Source: Aphanocapsa sp. GSE-SYN-MK-11-07L
GTDB taxonomy: Bacteria; Cyanobacteriota; Cyanobacteriia; Thermosynechococcales; Thermosynechococcaceae
Direction: 5' to 3'
Length of the DNA: 35,827 bases
NCBI GenBank assembly: GCA_019359715.1
Contig: JAHHGS010000119.1
Coordinates: 1-35,827 of the forward strand
Within the stretch, counting starts at the first letter, position 1. Every line of letters starts with the position of its first letter. Made by a program: the position numbers and the translations under genes. The notes under the pieces are model-generated. The model was not told the DNA's origin. It ran no database searches and saw only the letters and a list, made by a program, of their open reading frames with translations. Positions 7,797 through 17,255 of this stretch are shown here, in pieces.

Positions 7797-8839
7797 TACC
7801 GTAAGCGAATGTTTGGAGTTTGATTGGCAAAAAAGCCAAGCTGCTTAACCCCCGCTATTCAATTTCCGACCCCTACCAATGACGAGATCTTCAAGCAAGT
7901 TCCTGATTCGCTTGCATGCTACTTGCACCAGTATTAAGCACAAATATGAGTTGCGCTAGGCTTTAAGGAAGCAGATATATTAAGATCACTCTAGATGCTT
8001 GTGGAAAATCCAAGCCTTTAGGTATGAAGCATCAGTAAAATACGATAATTCCTTAAGAAGGGTATCAGAATTGCCAGTTGTATATGATTAGACATAGAAT
8101 TGAATATCTGCAGACTATATGCTTGCAAATAAGACAGTGGAGATAGTGAGGGCAACAGCCTCAATCCCGCAAGAGAAAACTTTATCTTCACGACAGAATA
8201 TACTCCTAAAAATCAACGCGGGGAACGGACTAGTTAGCATCATGATGCTTAACGTTAGGATTGAATCAAAATGCAAACTCTGCTCTTACGGAATTATTGC
8301 TTAACGGATTCGATTACACAAGTCTCGAATTCAAAAATTTATATTTTCTTTACATTTTTTGTGTCTAAGATCACCGCCGATGACCTTTCTACGGTTCTAG
8401 ACGTCGAGTAAAGAGACTTCTTTTTCATGCCTATGGCAGCGGAGCGACCGCTACCAATCCAGATTGGTGCTCTATGGATATGTTGAGGATCTCAATCGCT
8501 TTGGGTACCATAACAACGGGTCACACAATCTCCTGATCACAGGTTCGATAAATGGTTAGAGGTAGCAACCCTCAGATCTCTGCATAAAATCCGAAAGAAC
8601 CAGATTCATTTTGACTGGTGTAAGCAACGTGTCACCTAAGAGAGCTGGGAGTTGTAAACCGGATCATGAGAAGAGGACGAGAGCCCGAAATTGGGACAAT
8701 GCGGCAAGGGAGATAATAAACATATAATGCTTGTAAATTGATGAAAAGACTTAAATGGCTTACCTCGTGAGGGGTTTACGATTAATTTATATTTCGGACA
8801 AATCTAATCTCTTAGTGAATAAAATTGGATAAAGGACTA

Positions 8840-10984
8840 ATGGAGATCGAGAATAATTCGGAGTCAAATGAAAGTAACAGAGAACAGTCACGCAGATCAA
8901 TTGAGAAGGTTTTCCAACCCGATCGCCAGCTCGAGTCTAAAAATGAAGAGGGCGGATTAGACCTTGGTGAACTACTGTTGATATTTCGGCGTCGCCTGCC
9001 GATCATCATCGGTGTAACTATCACAACTATGGCACTTGTCTATGTCTGGGCAAAGCTCTCCCCCAAAGGCTATCAGGCGAAATTTGACCTATTAGTTCAA
9101 TCTTCCACTCCCGAAAGTCAGTTGACTTCACCTTCATCTCAAGCTGCTGGCTCGAGTAACCTTACTAACCCTTATTCATTAAAGGGAGATGGAACACTCT
9201 TAAAGGTTTTAGTCAGTCCTAAGTTGTTGGAACCAATTGCTCGCAGCCTAAGGCCTAAATACCCAAATATTAGCTATGATTCACTTGCTGGATCTCTAAG
9301 TCTGGAAAACTCCAGCAATACAGATATCCTGACGGTAACCTATCAAGGCACAGATCCAACTGAAGTCGAAGAAGTAATCAGGCAAGTCGCCCAATCCTAC
9401 CTTAAATATAGCTTGGAAAGTCGGCAGGCAGATATCAGGCAGGGCACTCGATTTGTTGATGCCCAACTGCCCACCTTAAAAGCCCGCGTTGACAATTTGC
9501 AATCACAATTACAACGGTTCCGCCAAACCTATAATTTGTCGGATCCCAATACTCAGAGTGAGCAAATATCAACTCAAATTAACGCTCTTCAGCAACAAAG
9601 ATATGAGAATCAACTTGCTCTCAAGGAAGCTTTAGCAAGTTATGCTGATCTCAAACGGCAGCAATCCAGACAGCCTTCCGCTGATACTATAGCCTCTTCA
9701 GCCCTGATTGAGAACGCAAACTACCAAAAGCTCAGAGGGCAGCTTTTAGACCTTGATAGCCAAATTGCCAAGGAATCTTCTCAATTAAGCAATACTAATC
9801 CCCAAATACAAGCATTGAAAGAGCAGCGAGCACTTCTACTCCCGCTGCTGGAGCGAGAAGCCAAGCAAGTATTACAGGAAACGGCTAGTAAAATTCGGGC
9901 ATTAGAAGCACGCAAACAAGCCCTTGCGCAAAATGGGAACCTGCTTGACGTTAGCATAAAAGATATGGCACTCAGGATCCGACAATATAATGACTTACAG
10001 CGAGAACTGGAAATCGCAACTCAGAACCTAACCCAATTTCTAACTAAGCGGGAAGCACTGCAAATTGAGGCTGCCCAAAAGGAAGTTCCTTGGGAGTTAA
10101 CGACCCCTCCAACACAAGCCATTCCTATTTTAATTAGCACCGCAAGAATTGTTGTATTGGGGGGACTAATGGGACTGCTCTTAGGCTTTGGAATAGCTTT
10201 GTTATACGACAAGTTCAAGGACGTTTTCTACACCCCTGAGGATCTCAAAAACGAGACAAATCTACCTCTGCTTGGAATTCTCCCCTTCAATTTAGGTGTA
10301 AGCCCAAGGGCCCACTTCTATGATGATCCATTCTTTACTGAAGCTTGTCGGTCTCTTTATACAAATATTCGCTTTTCCAATATTAATCTGCCTGTTCGCT
10401 CCTTGACGATTAGTTCTGTCAACCCCAGTGATGGCAAAACTACCGTATCAATTCACTTGGCACTGATGGCAGCATCCCAGGGTCAGAGGGTGCTTCTAGT
10501 TGATCTTGATCTACGCAACCCAGACCTTCACCACAGAATGGGATTAACTAATAATCAAGGGCTAAGGGACTTGGTGATTGATGAAAACTGCTTTGATGTT
10601 ATCCACGAAGTTCCCCAAGCACCGAATCTTTTTATATTGACAGCAGGTCGAATTCCAGCTGATCCCTTGAGAGTCCTATCCTCGGAGAGGATCAAGAGCT
10701 TGATGGCAAAGTTTGAGGCTAATTTTGACCTAGTGATTTACGATACACCCCCTGTTCTAGATCTAGTGGATGCGACTGTGACAGCCACGAATACCGATGG
10801 AATGGCTCTGGTGGTAGGTCTTGGCAACACGAAACGGTCTTCTTTTACAAAAACCTTGGAGAACTTAAGTTTATCTCCTGTTAAAGTTATTGGTCTGATT
10901 GCAAATGGTTCTAGAGGTGTTGAGCGTAAACCCTTGTCACATATGAATTTTCGGTTGTCAATCCTGCGAATGGGCCGACCTTAG
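8840..10984 (+). CDS. Wzc-like polysaccharide co-polymerase with BY-kinase domain
   Basis: This 714-residue inner-membrane protein has a Wzz domain (LDLGELLLIFRRRLPIIIGV, first membrane helix near residues 50-70), a long coiled-coil periplasmic region rich in Gln and Leu, a second helix (VVLGGLMGLLLGFGIALLY), and a cytoplasmic P-loop kinase domain. That domain carries Walker A SDGKTTVS (GKT at 532-534), Walker A' VLLVDLDLRNPD (551 on) and Walker B LVIYDTPP (632 on). It would set chain length and drive export of a surface polysaccharide with an OPX partner. The C-terminus (IANGSRGVERKPLSHM...) has no tyrosine cluster, the usual autophosphorylation tail. The open frame begins at a TTG at 8825, but ATG 8840 preceded by AAGGA is preferred. 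Confidence 0.93.
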   Translation: MEIENNSESNESNREQSRRSIEKVFQPDRQLESKNEEGGLDLGELLLIFRRRLPIIIGVTITTMALVYVWAKLSPKGYQAKFDLLVQSSTPESQLTSPSSQAAGSSNLTNPYSLKGDGTLLKVLVSPKLLEPIARSLRPKYPNISYDSLAGSLSLENSSNTDILTVTYQGTDPTEVEEVIRQVAQSYLKYSLESRQADIRQGTRFVDAQLPTLKARVDNLQSQLQRFRQTYNLSDPNTQSEQISTQINALQQQRYENQLALKEALASYADLKRQQSRQPSADTIASSALIENANYQKLRGQLLDLDSQIAKESSQLSNTNPQIQALKEQRALLLPLLEREAKQVLQETASKIRALEARKQALAQNGNLLDVSIKDMALRIRQYNDLQRELEIATQNLTQFLTKREALQIEAAQKEVPWELTTPPTQAIPILISTARIVVLGGLMGLLLGFGIALLYDKFKDVFYTPEDLKNETNLPLLGILPFNLGVSPRAHFYDDPFFTEACRSLYTNIRFSNINLPVRSLTISSVNPSDGKTTVSIHLALMAASQGQRVLLVDLDLRNPDLHHRMGLTNNQGLRDLVIDENCFDVIHEVPQAPNLFILTAGRIPADPLRVLSSERIKSLMAKFEANFDLVIYDTPPVLDLVDATVTATNTDGMALVVGLGNTKRSSFTKTLENLSLSPVKVIGLIANGSRGVERKPLSHMNFRLSILRMGRP

Positions 10985-11050
10985 ACAGCATCCTGACAAA
11001 TTTAGGACAATTTTTGCTCCAAGCAAGGGCGAGATCAGGAATGATGGAGT

Positions 11051-11869
11051 TTATTTTGGGGCTGCTGCTGACAACCGTCGCCAGAGTTGTATTACACCCA
11101 ACAAGACCATACCAACAAATTGAGGCGGAACGGGCACAAAGGCGATCTCGGCTGACTCGAAAGTAAAAGTAGAAGATCCCTGTCCAGTGTTATCACCTAA
11201 GAACAAAAAATTATTCGTTGTATAAGGATTAAAGGCTAAGGGAGGAATACTAGTAGCGGGATTAAATACATAATTCCGCAGGGAACCTGCCAAAATGGGG
11301 GTGCCATTGGCAGACAGTTGGTAATTGCTGCCCAAAACAGTAACGACGTAGTCGGTAGTAGATAGGGTGCTAAATAGTGCCCTCTCTGCCGCCGAAAATG
11401 TATCTGATTGGGCAAAGATACTGCTCGGATCAAACCCCAACTCAATCCCTTGCCCGTTACTGCTAACTAGGGTGACGCTAAAACCCGCTCGGTCAGGATC
11501 ACTGGAGGTGAGGACTTCAAAGCCAACTCGAAAGGAGAGAGAATAGCCAACTGTCGGGTCAAGGGCAGGAAAGGCAGGATTAACAAAAATGCCTGCTGGG
11601 GGAATCGGGATGAAGTTGGCGTAACCAGCATACTCAGACCCATTACCATCACTTACAACTACGACACCCGTTCCAGACAGGGCAGTCTCATCCAGAAAAG
11701 TTGGTAAACCAGTACTTAGAATCGCTCCCCCAATCAGTTGCCCTTGGTTGACGGGTAGAGGCTGGGCCGCATTAGTGCCATCGTAGAGGCTGAGGCTGAA
11801 GCCCTGAGCAGGGTTGATTCCAGCTAAAAATCCCAGACTGACAGTGGCAGTAGCCAAGATAAGCTTCAT
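11051..11869 (-). CDS. secreted PEP-CTERM-like protein
   Basis: This 272-residue protein has a signal peptide (KLILATATVSLGFLAGINPAQG) and a beta-rich, Ser/Thr/Gly-rich body of about 220 residues without a recognised domain. Its C-terminus has the layout of a PEP-CTERM sorting signal: VPVPPQ, a hydrophobic helix (FVGMVLLGVIQLW), then RR. The motif is a variant, PVPP instead of VPEP, so exosortase processing is probable but not certain. The ATG at 11869 is preferred over an upstream in-frame TTG. It follows the phosphodiester-glycosidase gene on the same strand, with a small hairpin between them. Function is unknown; family members are often tied to extracellular matrix. Confidence 0.7.
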   Translation of the reverse strand: MKLILATATVSLGFLAGINPAQGFSLSLYDGTNAAQPLPVNQGQLIGGAILSTGLPTFLDETALSGTGVVVVSDGNGSEYAGYANFIPIPPAGIFVNPAFPALDPTVGYSLSFRVGFEVLTSSDPDRAGFSVTLVSSNGQGIELGFDPSSIFAQSDTFSAAERALFSTLSTTDYVVTVLGSNYQLSANGTPILAGSLRNYVFNPATSIPPLAFNPYTTNNFLFLGDNTGQGSSTFTFESAEIAFVPVPPQFVGMVLLGVIQLWRRLSAAAPK

Positions 11870-11911
11870 AATCAAAGCACTCTCTAGCGATATTGCTAAT
11901 CATTAATACCA

Positions 11912-11937
11912 TTCTGCTTGCTCTGAGGGAAGCAGAA
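11912..11937. other. small hairpin TTCTGCTT/AAGCAGAA between two genes
   Basis: The arms at 11912-11919 and 11930-11937 are perfectly complementary, with a ten-base loop. The right arm is part of a dispersed CTTCTGC-type repeat. With no T-run, it may be a weak or processing hairpin between the glycosidase gene and the PEP-CTERM-like gene. Confidence 0.3.
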
Positions 11938-11990
11938 GGTACAAAAATTAATTGCATTCTATTTGGGGAAAGCAGAAGGGACAAAAATAG
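11926..11990. repeat. pair of STRR-like direct repeats (GGAAGCAGAAGG type)
   Basis: Two imperfect copies of a unit built around GGAAGCAGAAGG-(T/G)ACAAAAAT occur at 11926-11950 and 11965-11990. Read on the minus strand they are CCTTCTGCTTCCC, the style of short tandemly repeated sequences common between cyanobacterial genes. The second copy runs into the end of the upstream gene and encodes its last residues (SAFPK and stop). Confidence 0.5.
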
Positions 11991-12876
11991 CTAAATTATT
12001 GCCGACGACGCGATCGCCCAACCCGGTTACCGTTGACGACGGTACATTAGCCAAGCGGCAGTTGGATTGGCAGAATACCAGCGTCGATGACCCGCCTCCA
12101 TCCAGATTAATTGCGTTGTAAACGTTAAAATCTCTCTGCAGATGTTGGGCCATTTCCAGTTGGGTCATACCGCGACTGAGTCCAGAGGCCGGCCCATCTA
12201 CTACAAACAAAATCAACTGGCGACCATCTTGAGTTAAGCCAATGGCGCTGCGAGCAGCTCGCTTACTTTTGTCTAAGAGATCTGCCTGCACATTGCCCCT
12301 TGTGACTGAGTTAAACCCAGACACCAGATTGTAAATCGGCAAAGCTGGTTTGCGAGTGGCAGGCAGAAAACTAACCTGACTGGTCGGACTAAAACTGATC
12401 CCTGTTACTGCAGAATTCTGAGTATCAATCCCATAACCCCAACCCCGACTAGCGGCTGCCCCCAGAATGGTGGCATGAGCTGTCGGACTAAATTGGAAAA
12501 AATTGCCATTGATGCCAATTTGAGCACCCACCCGCTGGCTGAAGTTGAGGGTGGTTTCGAGGGGAGTTGTACCATTAGGAGTCGGTTTTGTGACCTGAAA
12601 GCGCAGCCCCGGTAAAGTAAGGTCGATTTTAACCACATGCATATTTAGCTCTGGATGACCTGTCATGCGGCGGTTGAGATAGCTAACGCCAGGAAAGGGG
12701 GAAGAGACTTGATCGATTAAGGGGTCAGGAACCGACGGTTTGACGAGGGCAACTGCGATCGCTGCAATTGCGCTGACCTGAGCCAAAATCAAAAGCTTGC
12801 CCAGCCAGGACCAGCGGCAATCCGGCAGGTTGATTTTAGGTTCAATCACTTTTTCAGCCAGCTTTGGGTTGGTCAT
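11959..12876 (-). CDS. phosphodiester glycosidase (NAGPA-domain) family protein
   Basis: This 305-residue protein has one N-terminal membrane anchor or uncleaved signal (about residues 26-46, LGKLLILAQVSAIAAIAVAL). The rest is a domain of the NAGPA/DUF2233 family, named after the human enzyme that uncovers mannose-6-phosphate and also found in bacterial exopolysaccharide proteins. Diagnostic blocks are GAQIGINGNFFQF, RSAIGLTQDGRQL, FVVDG, GMTQLEMAQHL and NAINLDGGGSSTLV, the last being the highly conserved NLDGGGSS motif. It probably acts in the periplasm on a glycan phosphodiester; the substrate is unknown. The last codons lie in a dispersed repeat. It is divergent from valS across 100 bases. 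Confidence 0.85.
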   Translation of the reverse strand: MTNPKLAEKVIEPKINLPDCRWSWLGKLLILAQVSAIAAIAVALVKPSVPDPLIDQVSSPFPGVSYLNRRMTGHPELNMHVVKIDLTLPGLRFQVTKPTPNGTTPLETTLNFSQRVGAQIGINGNFFQFSPTAHATILGAAASRGWGYGIDTQNSAVTGISFSPTSQVSFLPATRKPALPIYNLVSGFNSVTRGNVQADLLDKSKRAARSAIGLTQDGRQLILFVVDGPASGLSRGMTQLEMAQHLQRDFNVYNAINLDGGGSSTLVFCQSNCRLANVPSSTVTGLGDRVVGNNLAIFVPSAFPK

Positions 12877-12976
12877 TACTCACAGATAAAGTTGGCATGA
12901 CTGAGACAATCGGCAGTATGTCAGAATCGTTAGAGATCCAAATGGTTCCGTGCTTGCTACATTTTGAATAAATTTT

Positions 12977-15697
12977 ATGACTGCGATCGCTCCTCTGAAT
13001 AGTCAGTATGACCCTGCTTTGACTGAAGCCAAATGGCAGCAAGCATGGGAACAAAACGAGGTCTTTACTGCCGATCCGAACCATCCAGGCGAACCCTACT
13101 GTATTGTCATCCCGCCTCCCAACGTCACAGGCAGTCTGCACATGGGGCACGCCTTCGAGCATTCCTTAATCGATGTGCTGATTCGTTATCACCGGATGAT
13201 TGGGCGCAATACGCTTTGGTTGCCGGGGACAGACCATGCCAGCATTGCCGTCCAAACCATTTTGGAAAAACAACTCAAAGCCGAAGGCAAAACTCGTGAT
13301 CAAGTCGGTCGAGAGAATTTCCTGAAGCGAGCTTGGCAGTGGAAAGAAGAATCTGGCAGCACAATTGTCGGACAACTGCGGCGGCTAGGGCTGTCGGTGG
13401 ACTGGTCGCGGGAGCGGTTCACGATGGATGAAGGGCTATCAGCGGCGGTTCTCGAAGCCTTTGCTCAGCTCTACGCCGACGGGCTAATTTATCGCGGTAA
13501 TTACTTGGTGAATTGGTGTCCGGCCAGTCAGTCAGCCGTGTCTGACCTAGAAGTGGAAAACCAAGAAGTAAATGGACACCTTTGGTATTTTCGCTATCCG
13601 CTTACAGACGGTTCTGGCGACCTAGAAGTGGCGACCACTCGCCCCGAAACAATGCTGGGGGATACAGCCGTAGCCGTTAACCCCAACGACGATCGCTACA
13701 AACACCTGATTGGTCAAACCCTCACCCTGCCGATTCTGGAGCGCCAAATTCCGATTGTTGGCGATAACTTGGTTGACCCCAGTTTTGGCACCGGCTGCGT
13801 CAAAGTCACGCCAGCCCATGACCCAAATGACTTTGCCATGGGCAAACGCCACAATCTGCCCTTCATTAATATTTTGAACAAAGACGGGACGCTGAATGAA
13901 AATGCGGGTGAATTTGAGGGACAGGATCGGTTTGTGGCTCGGCAGCAGGTGGTGGCGAAGCTAGAGCAACTGGGAGTGCTGACTAAAATTGAAGACTATA
14001 AGCATACCGTGCCCTACAGCGATCGCGGCAAAGTGCCGGTGGAGCCGCTGCTCTCGACCCAGTGGTTTGTTAAGATTGCTCCTCTGGCTCAGTATGCGCT
14101 CTCCTGCCTGGACGAACAGCACTCGCCGCGCTTTGTACCGGAGCGGTGGACAAAGGTTTACCGCGATTGGCTGGTCAGCCTGAAAGACTGGTGCATTTCG
14201 CGTCAACTTTGGTGGGGGCACCAGATTCCAGCTTGGTATGCAGTTAGCCAGACAGACGGAGTGATTACCGACACAACGCCGTTTGTGGTTGCGAAAACTG
14301 AAGCGGCGGCTAGAGAACAGGCGATCGCCCAATTTGGTTCCGACGTGCAGCTTGTCCAAGACCCCGATGTGCTAGACACCTGGTTTTCGGCTGGGCTATG
14401 GCCGTTTTCGACCCTCGGTTGGCCTGCGCAAACCCCGGACTTAGATCGTTATTTTCCGACCACAACGCTGGTGACTGGGTTTGACATTATCTTCTTCTGG
14501 GTGGCGCGGATGACGATGATGTCGGGGCATTTCACAGGCAAAATGCCGTTTCAGGATGTCTATATTCATGGGCTGGTGCGGGATGAAAACAACAAAAAAA
14601 TGTCCAAGTCGGCCAACAATGGCATTGATCCCCTGCTGTTAATTGCCAAATATGGCACCGATGCTCTGCGCTATACCTTAATTCGAGAAGTGGTCGGGGC
14701 CGGTCAAGATATCCGGTTAGAATACAATCGCCAAACCGACGAGTCGGCAACGGTGGAAGCTTCTCGCAACTTTGCCAACAAGCTCTGGAATGCCTCCCGG
14801 TTTGTAATGCTGAATTTAGAGGGGCAGACTCCGGCTCAGTTGGGGCAACCCAATTCAGAAAACCTAGAACTGGCCGATCGCTGGATTTTGTCTCGCTACC
14901 AGCAGGTCGTGCAGCAAACCCGCCAGCAGATCGAAGCTTATGGTTTGGGCGAAGCTGCCAAAGGCGTGTACGAGTTCATTTGGGGTGATTTTTGCGACTG
15001 GTACATTGAACTGGTCAAGCCCCGGCTGCGGACTGAGGCTAGCCCTGCTAAGCTGGCGGCGCAGCAAACCCTGGCCCATGTTCTAGAAGGCATCCTCAAA
15101 CTGCTGCATCCGTTTATGCCCCACATTACGGAGGAACTCTGGCAAACCCTGACGCAAGCCCAGCCAGGAGAATTTTTGACCGTGCAGGCTTATCCAGTCA
15201 TCACTGAGGGTTACAATTCTGCCCTAGAACAGCAGTTTGAGTTAGTCATGGAGACCATCCGCACAATCAGAAATCTGCGGGCAGAAGCTGAAATTAAGCC
15301 TGGGCTGCCGATTGAAGTGATCTTGCAAACCGAAGATTCAGCCGAACAAACTAGCCTCCAAGCTGGACAGGAATACATCCGAGATTTAGCCAAGGTTGCC
15401 GAATTGACAATTACGCCAACCCTAGAGACAGAAACGACTCAAACCTTCGTCGGCGTTGTCGGCACGGTGCAAGTTTTGGTCTTACTGGCCGGCGTCGTCG
15501 ATGTTGCCGCCCTGCGAGCGAAAATCGAAAAAAGCTTAACCAAGCTAGAAGCAGAAGCAAAAGGATTAACGGCTCGCCTGGGTAATCCTGGGTTTACCGC
15601 CAACGCTCCGGCTGAGGTGGTACAGGGAGCCAGGGACGCTTTAGCAGCGATCGAAAAACAAATTCAAATTCTCCGCGATCGGCTTGACCGTCTCTAA
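12977..15697 (+). CDS. valS: valyl-tRNA synthetase
   Basis: This 906-residue class I synthetase charges tRNA-Val. The HIGH signature is HMGH at residues 55-58, in [19 protein letters not shown]. The KMSKS signature is exact at 541-545 ([13 protein letters not shown]). The CP1 editing domain ([21 protein letters not shown] ...  [18 protein letters not shown]) is intact. The C-terminal end has the ValS coiled-coil arm ([23 protein letters not shown]). Length and domain order match a full bacterial ValS. The ATG at 12977 has no clear ribosome-binding site, common in cyanobacteria. A HIP1 octamer lies across the first codons (12983-12990). No T-box or other leader element is apparent in the short upstream region. 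Confidence 0.98.
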   Translation: MTAIAPLNSQYDPALTEAKWQQAWEQNEVFTADPNHPGEPYCIVIPPPNVTGSLHMGHAFEHSLIDVLIRYHRMIGRNTLWLPGTDHASIAVQTILEKQLKAEGKTRDQVGRENFLKRAWQWKEESGSTIVGQLRRLGLSVDWSRERFTMDEGLSAAVLEAFAQLYADGLIYRGNYLVNWCPASQSAVSDLEVENQEVNGHLWYFRYPLTDGSGDLEVATTRPETMLGDTAVAVNPNDDRYKHLIGQTLTLPILERQIPIVGDNLVDPSFGTGCVKVTPAHDPNDFAMGKRHNLPFINILNKDGTLNENAGEFEGQDRFVARQQVVAKLEQLGVLTKIEDYKHTVPYSDRGKVPVEPLLSTQWFVKIAPLAQYALSCLDEQHSPRFVPERWTKVYRDWLVSLKDWCISRQLWWGHQIPAWYAVSQTDGVITDTTPFVVAKTEAAAREQAIAQFGSDVQLVQDPDVLDTWFSAGLWPFSTLGWPAQTPDLDRYFPTTTLVTGFDIIFFWVARMTMMSGHFTGKMPFQDVYIHGLVRDENNKKMSKSANNGIDPLLLIAKYGTDALRYTLIREVVGAGQDIRLEYNRQTDESATVEASRNFANKLWNASRFVMLNLEGQTPAQLGQPNSENLELADRWILSRYQQVVQQTRQQIEAYGLGEAAKGVYEFIWGDFCDWYIELVKPRLRTEASPAKLAAQQTLAHVLEGILKLLHPFMPHITEELWQTLTQAQPGEFLTVQAYPVITEGYNSALEQQFELVMETIRTIRNLRAEAEIKPGLPIEVILQTEDSAEQTSLQAGQEYIRDLAKVAELTITPTLETETTQTFVGVVGTVQVLVLLAGVVDVAALRAKIEKSLTKLEAEAKGLTARLGNPGFTANAPAEVVQGARDALAAIEKQIQILRDRLDRL

Positions 15698-15781
15698 TCG
15701 TTAACTGTTTGAGCGGATCTTGGCGGCAGCGGGCAGCTACTACTTCGATGATCCTAATTTCCTGATCAGCTAACAGCGGCT

Positions 15782-15985
15782 TCAAATCCAGGTACTGTTA
15801 GTCAGCTTCAGCATCGGAGAGTTACGATTGCCCAGATTTGGCAGTTCGCTGCTGTTGACGGTAAATGGTGCTACCCATTGCGAGAGTGTGGGCAGATTTG
15901 CAACGGCGACCAATAGCAAAACAATCACCGCCAGAATCTCTTTTTCCCCATTTGACCTTTGACTGCTTCCCATATTTTTAGGCAT
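15782..15985 (-). CDS. hypothetical small single-helix membrane protein
   Basis: A 67-codon frame from ATG 15985 encodes a polar start, one hydrophobic helix (EILAVIVLLLVAVANL) and an Asn/Ser-rich tail ending LTNSTWI. Codon use looks like the neighbouring genes, but no ribosome-binding site is clear and I recognise no family. The frame is open a little further upstream, to 16015. It may be a genuine small membrane protein or a chance frame. It lies downstream of, and on the same strand as, the small gene at 16234-16085. Confidence 0.3.
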   Translation of the reverse strand: MPKNMGSSQRSNGEKEILAVIVLLLVAVANLPTLSQWVAPFTVNSSELPNLGNRNSPMLKLTNSTWI

Positions 15986-16084
15986 AAAATGAGTTTCTGA
16001 ATTGTCAGTTCGCAAGGTATGGATCGCGATCGCCCTACTCGCCGGCCAGGTAACAGAGGGCGCGGAAGCTCAGACGACTCAAAA

Positions 16085-16234
16085 TCACTCCAAATTGACG
16101 ACGCTCCATTTGCAAATTAATTTGCCGTCTTCAACCAGCCATTGGGCAGATAGGCAGCTTTGCTTAGCAGCGGTGTTGGTAGGGTTAACCTCAACCTGGG
16201 TGACTGCAGTTCTTTCGATTGTTGAGTAAGACAT
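16085..16234 (-). CDS. small conserved-looking 49-residue protein
   Basis: A 49-codon gene starts at ATG 16234 with a strong GAGG five bases upstream; a second ATG at 16237 is in frame. The protein starts MSYSTIERTAV, has a linker with VEVNPTN, and ends AQWLVEDGKLICKWSVVNLE. The C-terminal W-x-V-E-D-G-K-L-x-C-x-W pattern reminds me of tiny cyanobacterial hypothetical proteins that end in VVEDGKLVCKW. Ribosome-binding site, length and codon use make a real gene likely. No signal peptide or membrane segment is present. Function is unknown. It is on the same strand as the DUF1350 gene, 243 bases downstream of it. Confidence 0.6.
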   Translation of the reverse strand: MSYSTIERTAVTQVEVNPTNTAAKQSCLSAQWLVEDGKLICKWSVVNLE

Positions 16235-16477
16235 CATTTCCTCTTTAGTTATTCAGAAATAGGGTGAGTAAAATTAGGCTTGAAATCAGCTTGAAGGGTT
16301 GATCAAAAACATCTCTTGGGCAGAAATGCGATCGCTCAATTGCTCCATCGCTGCTTCTGTTAATAGTTCGGATGCCAAGCCAAAACGGCTTTAAAATGAG
16401 CCGATTTAGTTTTTAGTTGCAGCAGACTGTGGCAGGCAATTTGGGCAAGACTGACAGAAAAATTGAATTTGGCAAGC

Positions 16478-17248
16478 CTAGCGTCTAAAGCTGGCGGCCG
16501 GATTCAGCCAATCTAAAATTGTTTTTTCCAGCAGAGCCAGTTCGCGGAAAATTTCTTGGCGTAGCCACTGCCCAACCGCATCTAGAGGTGAAAAGGCAAC
16601 ACCAGTTTGCCACGGTAAGTTTTGACCTAAAGGAGTGAGGTGGTTTCCGGGTAGCTGCTGAATCGTTGTCAGATTGGGAAAGCGCTGATCCAAGACTTTA
16701 CTCAGGGGCAGGGTTTGATCAATCTCATCACTACTAAATTTGACCAGTAGATTACGCCGCACCTGGTAATACTTTTGAATTAGCTGCTTGGTTTCCTGAG
16801 GACTAGGAGTAAACTCAACGGTAGCACCGAGATTAAAGGATTCCACCAAGGGAATCGCAGCGCTAGCGCTGTAGTTATTAAAGGCCATAAAAATGTTGCC
16901 AGCCCGTTCGACTTCGTACAGACTGCCAATCAGCAGATGCAGCTTACAGCCCATGCTGTGCCCCAGCCCATAAATCGGCAAAAAGCGTTTGAGGCGAGTT
17001 TGGTCTTGTAAGCGCTCTAAGGTAAGGTCAAATTTGTTGAGCACCTCGATCGCGATCGCCTGATGGTCGAGGGTGTTAATAAACGGGGTGGCAATAATGG
17101 CGTAACCCTGCTGAGCTAAATACTCTAACAAACGCGCATAGGTAGTTTGGGGCGCAGCAGCCACAAAAGCGCCTCCCAAAAAATGAATCAATCCAATCGG
17201 GCGAGCAGGGATTAAAACCCAGTTTCCTCTCATTTCCAGCCAATTCAT
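16478..17248 (-). CDS. DUF1350 family alpha/beta-hydrolase-like protein
   Basis: This 256-residue soluble protein belongs to the DUF1350 family of cyanobacteria and plastids. The N-terminus IGLIHFLGGAFVAAAPQTTYARLLE is the family hallmark. An alpha/beta-hydrolase nucleophile elbow GHSMG is present with Ser98, and GNHLTPLG near residue 205 could supply the His. This points to a serine hydrolase, but no substrate is established for the family. It lies seven bases downstream of a small zinc-ribbon-like gene and is probably cotranscribed with it. The start is ATG 17248; no strong ribosome-binding site is visible. Confidence 0.85.
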   Translation of the reverse strand: MNWLEMRGNWVLIPARPIGLIHFLGGAFVAAAPQTTYARLLEYLAQQGYAIIATPFINTLDHQAIAIEVLNKFDLTLERLQDQTRLKRFLPIYGLGHSMGCKLHLLIGSLYEVERAGNIFMAFNNYSASAAIPLVESFNLGATVEFTPSPQETKQLIQKYYQVRRNLLVKFSSDEIDQTLPLSKVLDQRFPNLTTIQQLPGNHLTPLGQNLPWQTGVAFSPLDAVGQWLRQEIFRELALLEKTILDWLNPAASFRR

Positions 17249-17255
17249 AAGATTT

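Larger units (their letters stand above)
7439..8839. other. 1.4 kb gene-poor spacer between divergent polysaccharide genes
   Basis: I see no convincing gene on either strand in this AT-rich stretch. It should carry the divergent promoters of the WecG-family gene and the Wzc-like gene. It holds a two-copy tandem repeat (7706-7743), an operator-like inverted repeat (7776-7796), a perfect 14-base palindrome AGCATCATGATGCT (8236-8249) and a short inverted repeat ACCAATC/GATTGGT (8453-8468). A TATAAT hexamer occurs near 8722 without a clear -35 partner. A nine-codon frame (MKRLKWLTS) precedes the Wzc-like gene, but nothing shows it is translated. Confidence 0.5.
15698..16477. other. 780-base stretch with two small minus-strand genes
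   Basis: This stretch contains the two small minus-strand frames listed separately (15782-15985 and 16085-16234). The part from 16250 to 16477 carries no gene I can support, though two short minus-strand frames there have a coding-like look and no start codon. A HIP1 octamer is present near 16027 and another near 16327. Confidence 0.5.

Noticed and set aside
8119-8304. 61-codon frame in the long spacer
   Set aside because: No ribosome-binding site, no recognised motif, and an AT-rich spacer in which such frames arise by chance.
8539-8556. GGTTCGA-like sequence suggesting a tRNA T-arm
   Set aside because: No acceptor, D or anticodon stems can be paired around it; no tRNA cloverleaf was found anywhere in the window.
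16002-16229. 75-codon plus-strand frame with a hydrophobic start
   Set aside because: It is antisense to the better supported 49-residue minus-strand gene, and its start has no ribosome-binding site.
16255-16477. Coding-looking minus-strand stretches such as ASELLTEAAMEQLSDRI
   Set aside because: The frames are short, lie in different phases and lack start codons; they could be gene debris, but the evidence is too thin to call a pseudogene.
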